Source: an uncultured Eubacteriales bacterium (lineage in GTDB: Bacteria; Bacillota; Clostridia; Oscillospirales; Acutalibacteraceae). Taken from it: DNA of 12,091 nt. Made by a program: the position numbers and the translations under genes. The DNA lies in assembly GCA_900317795.1 (NCBI GenBank), contig ONIF01000051.1, forward strand, positions 1-12,091, written 5' to 3'. The notes beneath the pieces are model-generated. The model did not search any database. It was not told the DNA's origin and saw nothing but the letters and a program-made list of their open reading frames with translations. Below are positions 1 to 5,933 of the stretch, in pieces (positions within the stretch are counted from its first letter, which is position 1; each line of letters starts with the position of its first letter).

Positions 1-184
1 CTGTTACAACCAATGCACAAGCCGCTGCTGCGGAAACGATTTTGATTATCTTTGACTTTTTAGGCATAGTAATGACCTCCTTTTTGTTTTTATCGGCTTC
101 AAGAGCCGCTTTCACGGCATTTTCAACGGCTGACTGAGGTGCTTTTATTTCATTTATCCTGTCTGTATATTCATTTTTTATCAC
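1..184 (-). CDS. Anti-sigma-factor-like membrane protein, N-terminal part (runs off window)
   Basis: Partial gene; only about 61 codons are present. The reading frame begins with GTG (182-184), nine bases after a GAGGAGG ribosome binding site that overlaps the end of the upstream sigma factor gene, so the two are probably translationally coupled. The encoded segment has a charged, cytoplasmic-looking stretch of about 39 residues (it includes INEIKAPQSAVENAVKAALE), then Met-Pro-Lys-Lys-Ser-Lys and a hydrophobic Ala/Val-rich segment that looks like a membrane helix. ECF sigma factors are commonly followed by their membrane-bound anti-sigma factor, and the topology (short cytoplasmic N-terminus, one helix, C-terminus outside) fits. 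No zinc-binding anti-sigma motif is seen, and the sensor part lies outside the window. A second in-frame start, ATG at 65-67, has its own strong ribosome binding site and would give a product starting just before the hydrophobic segment. The anti-sigma role is inferred mainly from position. Confidence 0.6.
   Translation of the reverse strand, partial: MIKNEYTDRINEIKAPQSAVENAVKAALEADKNKKEVITMPKKSKIIKIVSAAAACALVVT
76..80 (-). promoter_or_regulatory. Internal ribosome binding site inside the anti-sigma-like gene
   Basis: On the minus strand AAAGGAGG lies eight bases before an in-frame ATG (65-67), inside the frame that starts at 184. It is as good as the site at the upstream GTG. Either the annotated start should be the internal ATG, or two forms of the protein are made, with and without the 39-residue cytoplasmic segment. 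Confidence 0.5.
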
Positions 185-188
185 AATA

Positions 189-680
189 TCAATCCTCCTC
201 TGTCAGAATTTTCTTTAATTTTTTTCTTGCCCTCTGCAAGTCCGAACTTATGGTATTCAGCTTTTTGCCGAGCGTGTCGGCAATTTCCTGTAAAGTGAAG
301 TTTTCATAGTAATATAGATATATAACAGTCCTGTATTTTTCGGGCAGGCTGAATATTTCTTCAAGCACATTGTCTTTTTCCTGCGAGGGCGTGTTTATGT
401 AATCGTCAAGGGGTTCTGTCTGGGTACGCTTTTTATGCCTGTACAAATCATGGCATTTATTCACGGTAACTTTTATCAGCCATCTTTTCAGATATTCTTT
501 ATCATTCAAGGGAGCATTTTTCGTTACAAGCAAAATGCTGACTTCCTGTAAAATATCCTCTGCGTCATGGTGATTTCCTGTATTCTGGTAAGCTATCCTG
601 TATATCATGTCTGCATTGTCACGGACAGCACTTTCTATCAATGCAGAACGTTCATTTTCGCCGGCGAGATTGTTTTTCAA
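189..680 (-). CDS. ECF-type RNA polymerase sigma factor (163 aa)
   Basis: A small sigma-70 family protein with only the two domains of extracytoplasmic-function sigma factors. Region 2 is at about residues 22-82 (DNADMIYRIAYQNTG, then DAEDILQEV, the -10 recognition and core-binding part). Region 4 is at about 106-158 (LPEKYRTVIYLYYYENFTLQEIA, a helix-turn-helix for the -35 element). It should direct RNA polymerase to a small set of stress or envelope promoters. The open frame extends to a GTG at 698, but that codon is upstream of the AAAGGAGG ribosome binding site at 688-695. The TTG at 678-680, seven bases after that site, is the better start. The stop at 189-191 is five bases from the GTG of the anti-sigma-like gene, which points to a sigma/anti-sigma operon. 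The target regulon cannot be told from the sequence. Confidence 0.93.
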   Translation of the reverse strand: MKNNLAGENERSALIESAVRDNADMIYRIAYQNTGNHHDAEDILQEVSILLVTKNAPLNDKEYLKRWLIKVTVNKCHDLYRHKKRTQTEPLDDYINTPSQEKDNVLEEIFSLPEKYRTVIYLYYYENFTLQEIADTLGKKLNTISSDLQRARKKLKKILTEED

Positions 681-687
681 GTGAAAA

Positions 688-695
688 CCTCCTTT
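688..695 (-). promoter_or_regulatory. Ribosome binding site that fixes a TTG start
   Basis: AAAGGAGG on the minus strand, seven bases before TTG (678-680). It lies inside the longer open frame that begins with GTG at 698, so it rules against that upstream start and supports a TTG start for the small ECF sigma factor. Confidence 0.8.
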
Positions 696-698
696 CAC

Positions 699-973
699 TT
701 ATATAACGATTGGAAATATATGTTTTCGTGCAGGCAGAAAAAAAATTTCTCATTCCTCACTCCTCATTGAAAAAAAAATTTCTCCTTAAATCAGACAAGG
801 ACAAATCTGATTTAAGGAGAATATGCATTCGCCAAAAAAGCACAAGGGGGTAATATATGCAGTTTTCACAAATACATTGGGGGAATGTTTCCTCACAAAT
901 CCCGATTAAAGTTTTTGATTGCTTCCCTCTGCTTATATAGATACATGAAAATCCAAAAAGTTCAAAAATTTTT
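699..973. other. Intergenic region with direct repeats and terminator hairpin
   Basis: About 275 bases without a credible gene between the two sigma factor genes. It holds the terminator hairpin at 770-820, two copies of a G-A(8-9)-TTTCTC element (737-751 and 769-784) flanking three imperfect 7-bp units (TCATTCC, TCACTCC, TCATTGA at 752-772), and AT-rich sequence up to the stop of the large sigma gene. No clear promoter for the small sigma factor was found between the hairpin and its ribosome binding site. Confidence 0.6.
770..820 (-). terminator. Rho-independent terminator after the sigma-LRR gene
   Basis: A perfect 15-bp inverted repeat (781-795 with 806-820, 10-base loop). Read on the minus strand, it is followed by AA and nine T residues. 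It lies about 150 bases after the stop codon of the large sigma-LRR gene and before the small ECF sigma gene, so it should separate the two transcription units. The stem is A/T-rich, so efficiency is uncertain. Confidence 0.75.
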
Positions 974-3343
974 TTAATTTTCTAAATTATTTTTTATCCC
1001 TATCAAGCACTTTCCGAGATATACTTCCCCGTCGGGCTGATTGCGATACCATTTTGTACTCTCTATTCCGCTTTCGGCACTTATCGTAATATCCTCGTTT
1101 AAAATATTGATTTCTTCCAGTTCAAAGCAGTTTTTAAAAGTACCTTTTTCGATGACGCTGACGTTTTCGGGAATGGTTATGCTTTCCAAGTGAGTGTAAT
1201 TCCAGAAAGTATTTTCTCCGATAGTTTCAAGACTGTCGGGCAGGGTGATACTAAACTTAACACCCGAATTATACTGATTGACTTCATTGAAAGACATATC
1301 AATATGTGTATAATCGCTTAAAGGCGAAATGCTGTCATAAAGACCTGTTTCGGCAAGTTCATCTTGTATATTCAGCGGTACGGTGAAAGAATACAAGATA
1401 CTTGAATTTTGTTTGCTGATACTTACTTGTGTATTTACGGCAAAACACCAGAAAAATGTTTTGTTTATATCTTTTACTCCGTCACATACCGTAATATTCA
1501 CTTTTTTTATTTCGGGCATATCGTCATATTTCAATTTATACGAGTAATACCAGTAATCAATATTGTTATAAAAGAGGTCTATTTCTTCGAGTGCCTTACA
1601 GCCGTTAAAGCTGTCGCCTACAAACTGCATATACGGAGAAAAATGTATTTTTTTAAGCTGTTTGCAGTCTTTGAAAGCATCTTTTTCAATGGTGACGGGG
1701 GCATTTTTGAAGTCAAGTTCGGTTATTCCCGAATTGCCGAATGCATTTGCCGAAACGGTTTCAAGTTTATCCCCAAATGTCACATTTTCAATCGGGCATT
1801 TCTCAAATGCGGATATTCCCACACTTTTCAGATTTTCAGAAAATTCCACCTCTTTCAGTTTTTCACACCATTTGAATGCATACCCGTCTATTCTTTCAAC
1901 ATTTTTTCCCAAAACCGCTTTTTCAAGGTTCATGCAGAATTCAAATGCACAGGAAGATATTTTCGTCACGCTGTCGGGCACGGTCAGACTTTTGATTGAC
2001 ATATTGTCATGGAATGCACCATTCCCTATTTCCGTCACGGGAATGCCCTCTATATTATCGGGTATGATGACATTTTCATCAAGGCTGTTGTCGGGCTTCA
2101 CCTGCATAAGCACAGCCTCATTTACTGACGGATAAATCATATATTCATAATTTTCATCTTCCAAAGAATAGTACTCCGAAAAATCCCTCTCGGGCATGGA
2201 ACGCTCTATTTCAATATATTCCGTATCATACACAGTACTTGTTACTATTTTCTCAACTTCCTTTTCTACTTCCTTTTCGACCTCTTTTTCAATTTCAACT
2301 ATGCTCGTTTCCTTTACAATCTCTTTTACAATGCTTGTTTCTTTTATGACAACGGGAGGAGTGCTTTTTTCAAGAGAGCTTTCTATATAACTCTCTATCA
2401 TTTCCTCTGCAACGCTCTCGGCAGAACTTTCAAAAGAACTTTCCGCTGTCTGAACGGTTTCGGAAATGAAAGAGGACTGCACATCACTTACGGTACTTTC
2501 GGGCATTGAAGAAGATGACGTTACAAGCACCGTACAAGCCGTTATCACCGCTGCGGCAGATGTGCCGACAGAAATTCTTGTTGCAGCGGCATGGCTTATT
2601 GTATGGGCGGTCATTGAACTTACAGCAGACGATACAACCGTACTTGTCATATTTCCCGCTGTACCGGCAACTATATTGCACATACTGCAAAGACTTTGCG
2701 GTATTTCCGCACTTGCCGAAACATACGATATAATATTTCCCAATCCCGAAAATATGTCCATGCCGTAAAGCTTTATACCGTACTTTTCATAGGACTTCAA
2801 TTTCTTTTCCAGACTTTTTCTTGCATAATTCAAACGGCTTTTAACCGTTCCCTGACTTATGCCAAGTTCCTCCGCAATCCTTTCAACCGCCATATCACAG
2901 TAATAATACATAAAAATTACCGTTTTATGCTTTTCCGATAACTCCGATATTGCTTTATATAAAATTTTATTGGTTTCACCGCTGTCCAGATGTTCACACG
3001 GCAGAATTTCCGTAAAATCCCCTGTTTCCGTATTTGCCATCATCTCTATACCGTTCTCATCTGCATCATCTGTTACATAGTCGTGGCGATCCCTTAAAAA
3101 CTTCCTGCACTTATTCACGGTAATAGCCTTTAACCATGAATGAAATGATTCGGGGGATTTGAGTGAAGATATTTTCTCCATTACCGTCACAAATACGTCA
3201 TGTGTAATATCCTCCGTTTCATGCTCATCATGTATAAGATTTTTTACAACGATATATACCTCTCCCACATACATATTATAAAGCTGTTCCAATGCGGCTT
3301 TATCACTTTTCTTTGCAGCTATCACGGTTTCCGTCAAATTCAC
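974..3343 (-). CDS. Membrane-tethered ECF sigma factor fused to extracellular leucine-rich repeats (789 aa)
   Basis: One uninterrupted chain combines parts that are normally separate. Residues about 17-87 are sigma region 2 (HETEDITHDVFVTVM, NKCRKFLRDR). Residues about 122-184 are region 4 (LSEKHKTVIFMYYYCDM, then an HTH with GISQGTVKSRLNYARKSLEKKL). An Ala/Ser-rich stretch (195-250) precedes one hydrophobic segment at about 257-275 with Arg256 on its N-terminal side, so the sigma part would be inside and the rest outside. A Ser/Glu-rich linker (276-330) and a repetitive stalk rich in VEKE units (about 333-368) lead to BspA-type (LRR_5) repeats from about 425 to 750, with recurring units such as IPDNI..I...AF.D and LPDSLETIGENTF. 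The C-terminal TKWYRNQPDGEVYLGK resembles ends of other clostridial LRR_5 proteins. The start is GTG, eight bases after AAAGGGGG. The likely role is a one-protein surface-to-transcription signalling device, with the sigma domain acting at the membrane or freed by proteolysis. Domain identities are clear; the mechanism is inference. Confidence 0.9.
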   Translation of the reverse strand: MNLTETVIAAKKSDKAALEQLYNMYVGEVYIVVKNLIHDEHETEDITHDVFVTVMEKISSLKSPESFHSWLKAITVNKCRKFLRDRHDYVTDDADENGIEMMANTETGDFTEILPCEHLDSGETNKILYKAISELSEKHKTVIFMYYYCDMAVERIAEELGISQGTVKSRLNYARKSLEKKLKSYEKYGIKLYGMDIFSGLGNIISYVSASAEIPQSLCSMCNIVAGTAGNMTSTVVSSAVSSMTAHTISHAAATRISVGTSAAAVITACTVLVTSSSSMPESTVSDVQSSFISETVQTAESSFESSAESVAEEMIESYIESSLEKSTPPVVIKETSIVKEIVKETSIVEIEKEVEKEVEKEVEKIVTSTVYDTEYIEIERSMPERDFSEYYSLEDENYEYMIYPSVNEAVLMQVKPDNSLDENVIIPDNIEGIPVTEIGNGAFHDNMSIKSLTVPDSVTKISSCAFEFCMNLEKAVLGKNVERIDGYAFKWCEKLKEVEFSENLKSVGISAFEKCPIENVTFGDKLETVSANAFGNSGITELDFKNAPVTIEKDAFKDCKQLKKIHFSPYMQFVGDSFNGCKALEEIDLFYNNIDYWYYSYKLKYDDMPEIKKVNITVCDGVKDINKTFFWCFAVNTQVSISKQNSSILYSFTVPLNIQDELAETGLYDSISPLSDYTHIDMSFNEVNQYNSGVKFSITLPDSLETIGENTFWNYTHLESITIPENVSVIEKGTFKNCFELEEINILNEDITISAESGIESTKWYRNQPDGEVYLGKCLIGIKNNLEN
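2256..2291 (-). repeat. Three 12-bp tandem repeats in the stalk of the sigma-LRR protein
   Basis: Three adjacent, nearly identical 12-base units (acttccttttct, acttccttttcg, acctctttttca on the plus strand) encode successive Glu-Val-Glu-Lys units of the extracellular stalk. Because each unit is a multiple of three, gain or loss would change stalk length without breaking the frame. Confidence 0.6.
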
Positions 3344-3374
3344 TTCAAATTCCCCCTTTTTCTCTTATATTACA

Positions 3375-3403
3375 ATTATAGTGGATTATATCAAAATATA
3401 CAA
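3375..3403 (-). promoter_or_regulatory. Sigma-A-type promoter of the sigma-LRR gene
   Basis: On the minus strand a TTGTAT -35 hexamer (3398-3403) and a perfect TATAAT -10 hexamer (3375-3380) are separated by 17 bases, ending about 30 bases before the GTG start. The gene therefore seems to be expressed by the housekeeping polymerase rather than from an ECF-type autoregulated promoter. Confidence 0.75.
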
Positions 3404-3412
3404 TAGGTATAG

Positions 3413-3454
3413 AAAAAAATCCCTGTACGAAATTCACCGTACAGGAATTTTTTT
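3413..3454 (-). terminator. Terminator of the phosphonate/envelope operon
   Basis: An 8-bp inverted repeat, CCTGTACG (3422-3429) with CGTACAGG (3438-3445), 8-base loop, has A-rich sequence on its left and a T-run on its right, so it can work on either strand. On the minus strand it directly follows the stop of the phosphonopyruvate decarboxylase gene and ends in GATTTTTTT. It stops the operon just upstream of the sigma-LRR promoter. Confidence 0.85.
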
Positions 3455-4575
3455 CATAGAGTTTTTAAGTAACTCATAAACTCTTTTTTATTGTCAATCG
3501 CTTTTGTGGTAGGTCTGCCGAGATTTCCCCTTGCACCTATCGCACTTTTTACTTCTATAAAACTCAGCTCACAACATTCTTTTGCTTTCATAAGCTCTCT
3601 GTCGAGTTCGTCAAAGTTCTCTGCACAAACTGCATTGGGATAGCCGCAAGCTTTTGCAACTGCAACAAGGTCTGTTTGTGAAGCCACCGTAGGCATACCT
3701 CCCACTGTTTCATGTGCACCGTTATTTATCACAATGTGAACGAGATTTTTCGGCTTGTTAGCACCTATCAAAGCCATTGCACCCATGTGCATAAGTGCCG
3801 CACCGTCACCGTCTATGCACCATATTTTGACATCGGGCTTATTAACTGCCACTCCAAACGCTATGGAAGAACTATGCCCCATAGAGCCGACTGTGAGAAA
3901 ATCATATTGATGACTTTGCCCGTTTGCAGTCCTAATTTCAAACAATTCACGGCTTGCCTTGCCCGTTGTCGAAATTATCGGATTTCCTCCACTAACCTCC
4001 GTTATATGCTTGATTATCTCCTCACGAAGCATTGTATTTTCATTTTTATATTCCGCTTTTCCGTCATAAGTCAACGCATCTTTTCCTATGACAAATGCAA
4101 CGTCTTTTCCCTGTGAAAGAATTTTCTTAAACTCACCCATTGCTTGATAAACTTCTTCGTCTGAAGTATCTTTGTTGATGATAAAGGTGCTTATTCCCAT
4201 GTCTTCAAGGAGTTTCACCGTCACTTCTCCCTGATAGATATGCTGAGGTTCGTCATGTATGCCGGGCTGACCTCTCCACCCCACAATAAATATTACAGGA
4301 ATACCATATACTTTCTCATTCAGCAACGACGCAACAGGATTGATTATATTTCCCTCGCCCGAATTCTGCATATAAACGACAGGCACTTTTCCCGTTGCAA
4401 GATGATAGCCTGCCGCAATCGCTGTACAATTTCCCTCATTTGCCGCAATAATGTGATGTTTTGCGTCTATGCCGTATGTATTCATCAGATAATTGCAAAG
4501 TGCCTTTAACTGACTGTCAGGCACGCCTGTGAAAAAATCCGCACCTGTGATTTCCACCAACTTTTCCGCTTTCAA
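3454..4575 (-). CDS. aepY: Phosphonopyruvate decarboxylase
   Basis: A thiamine-diphosphate-dependent enzyme of 373 residues, the usual length for this family. It converts 3-phosphonopyruvate to phosphonoacetaldehyde and CO2, the irreversible step that pulls the unfavourable PEP mutase reaction forward. Near the N-terminus, FFTGVPDSQL (14-23) and AANEGNC (44-50, Glu47 being the expected cofactor-activating glutamate) are typical. YMQNSGEGNIINP (68-80) is a hallmark of the family. The cofactor pyrophosphate-binding motif starts at GDGAAL (256-261) and ends at NN (284-285), followed by GAHETVGGMPT. These features distinguish it from acetolactate synthase, which is much longer. The start is TTG (4573-4575) just after AGGGGGAGA and only 14 bases after the stop of the PEP mutase gene, so both are co-expressed. 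It is the last gene before a terminator. No transaminase or reductase to use its product is in the window. Confidence 0.95.
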   Translation of the reverse strand: MKAEKLVEITGADFFTGVPDSQLKALCNYLMNTYGIDAKHHIIAANEGNCTAIAAGYHLATGKVPVVYMQNSGEGNIINPVASLLNEKVYGIPVIFIVGWRGQPGIHDEPQHIYQGEVTVKLLEDMGISTFIINKDTSDEEVYQAMGEFKKILSQGKDVAFVIGKDALTYDGKAEYKNENTMLREEIIKHITEVSGGNPIISTTGKASRELFEIRTANGQSHQYDFLTVGSMGHSSSIAFGVAVNKPDVKIWCIDGDGAALMHMGAMALIGANKPKNLVHIVINNGAHETVGGMPTVASQTDLVAVAKACGYPNAVCAENFDELDRELMKAKECCELSFIEVKSAIGARGNLGRPTTKAIDNKKEFMSYLKTL

Positions 4576-4589
4576 GAAAATCTCCCCCT

Positions 4590-5885
4590 TTACAATTCAT
4601 CTATCAATGTAATAATATCTTTTATCGGCAAAAGCCTTTCATCAACTTCCTTTGCCCTGTGATAACGGAGAATATCTTCTGCTGTTTTCTGCATGGCAGG
4701 AAATGCCGACCTCGTAAGCTGATTGGCATATATCACTATATTCACTCCATGCTCTGCCAACTCCTCCTCCGTGATAGAGTCAAAGCTTGACGGAACGACT
4801 ACAATAGGCGTTTTTTTATCCGTTTTGCGAAATTCATCACAAAATGCAAGTATCTCGTCAGGCTCTTTTTTTCTGCTGTGTATCATGATACCGTCAGCAC
4901 CTGCATTCACATAAGCAAATGCCCTTTCAAGAGCGTCTTTCATGCCCTTTTCCAAGATAAGACTTTCTATCCTTGCAATTATCATGAAATCTTCCGTAAG
5001 CTGTATATGCTTTCCTGCCGATATTTTATCACAAAATTCTTTTATACTCGCCTGTGTCTGTTTTACCTCCGTGCCGAAAAGACTGTTCTTTTTAAGCCCC
5101 TTCTTATCTTCTATGATAATCGCACTAACTCCCATTCTTTCAAGAGTTCTTATATTATACACAAAATGCTCTGTCAATCCGCCTGTGTCACCGTCAAGTA
5201 TAATGGGCTTTGTCGTCACTTCCATTATATCATCTACGGTACGAAGTCTTGACGACATATCCAAAAGTTCTATATCGGGCTTTCCCTTTACGGTGCTGTC
5301 ACAAAGACTGCTTACCCACATTCCGTCAAACTGGTCAAGCCTGCCGTTATTTTCTACAACTGTCTTTTCCGCAATAAGCCCCGTCAAACCGCTGTGTGCC
5401 TCTATGATTTTCACTATCGGACATATATCTATCAACTGTTTCAGTCTTTTCCGCCTGTACTCGGGCATGGAAAGCTTTTCTCTCAAAAGCTTTTCCGCCT
5501 TTGTAATCTTTTCGCTGTAAGTATAGGGAATATCAACTACCTTTCCGCCATACTCCAAAACTTTTTCCATAACGTGCATTCTTATGGCAGAGGGCGGACC
5601 GTATTTCCAGTTATCCCCGTGAATGATATAATCGGGCTTCATCTTCTCTATAACATCATCATATAGCATATCATTCTGTATAATAACCTCCTCTACCCCC
5701 TCAATCGAGTGGTAAAGCTTTACTCTCTCCTCCTGAGAAAGCGTGGGAAATTTATTGTATCGGATAAGAGCCTTGTCGGACAATGCACCTATTACCACTT
5801 TTCCAAGCTTTTTCGCTTCATTGATGATATTCAAATGTCCCTCGTGTATTATGTCGGTACAAAAACAAGTATATACCGTTTTCAT
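4590..5885 (-). CDS. aepX: Phosphoenolpyruvate mutase with N-terminal cytidylyltransferase-like domain
   Basis: A two-domain protein of 431 residues. Residues 1 to about 135 form a nucleotidyltransferase-fold domain of the TagD/RfaE type with the HxGH motif as HEGH (14-17) and HGDNWKYGP (89-97). Residues about 150-431 are PEP mutase, which rearranges PEP to phosphonopyruvate, forming the C-P bond. Its markers are SSLCDSTVKGKPD (192-204), DGDTGG (231-236, metal binding), EDKKGLKKNS (259-268, the active-site loop that separates mutases from isocitrate lyase relatives), ARIESLI (304-310) and GADGIMIHSRK (329-339). The two-domain form is common in Firmicutes and Bacteroidetes. The nucleotidyltransferase part might activate a phosphonate with CTP, but its substrate is unknown. 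The usual second motif ISST is not present; the region reads SEKITKA (124-130). ATG start with AAGGAGAA seven bases upstream. Third gene of the operon. Confidence 0.95.
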   Translation of the reverse strand: MKTVYTCFCTDIIHEGHLNIINEAKKLGKVVIGALSDKALIRYNKFPTLSQEERVKLYHSIEGVEEVIIQNDMLYDDVIEKMKPDYIIHGDNWKYGPPSAIRMHVMEKVLEYGGKVVDIPYTYSEKITKAEKLLREKLSMPEYRRKRLKQLIDICPIVKIIEAHSGLTGLIAEKTVVENNGRLDQFDGMWVSSLCDSTVKGKPDIELLDMSSRLRTVDDIMEVTTKPIILDGDTGGLTEHFVYNIRTLERMGVSAIIIEDKKGLKKNSLFGTEVKQTQASIKEFCDKISAGKHIQLTEDFMIIARIESLILEKGMKDALERAFAYVNAGADGIMIHSRKKEPDEILAFCDEFRKTDKKTPIVVVPSSFDSITEEELAEHGVNIVIYANQLTRSAFPAMQKTAEDILRYHRAKEVDERLLPIKDIITLIDEL

Positions 5886-5933
5886 GTTTGTTCTCCTTAA
5901 CTGCTGTATTTTACGGGAACTGCCTCCCCGAAA

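Noticed and set aside
701..736. ECF-type promoter upstream of the small sigma factor (GAAAAC and CGTTAT on the minus strand)
   Set aside because: The two elements are only 13 bases apart, whereas ECF promoters normally need about 16. No sigma-A pair with good spacing was seen here either, so no promoter is annotated.
3454..4575. Acetolactate synthase or another large thiamine-diphosphate enzyme
   Set aside because: The protein is only 373 residues and carries the phosphonopyruvate decarboxylase patterns NEGNC, QNSGEGN and GAHETVGG; it also follows a PEP mutase gene.
4942..5520. Long plus-strand open frame of 192 codons opposite the PEP mutase gene
   Set aside because: It lies wholly on the opposite strand of a gene with clear family motifs, has no ribosome binding site context and its translation resembles no family; it is a reading-frame shadow. 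The same applies to the plus-strand frames at 1409-1999, 1662-2135 and 9448-10035.
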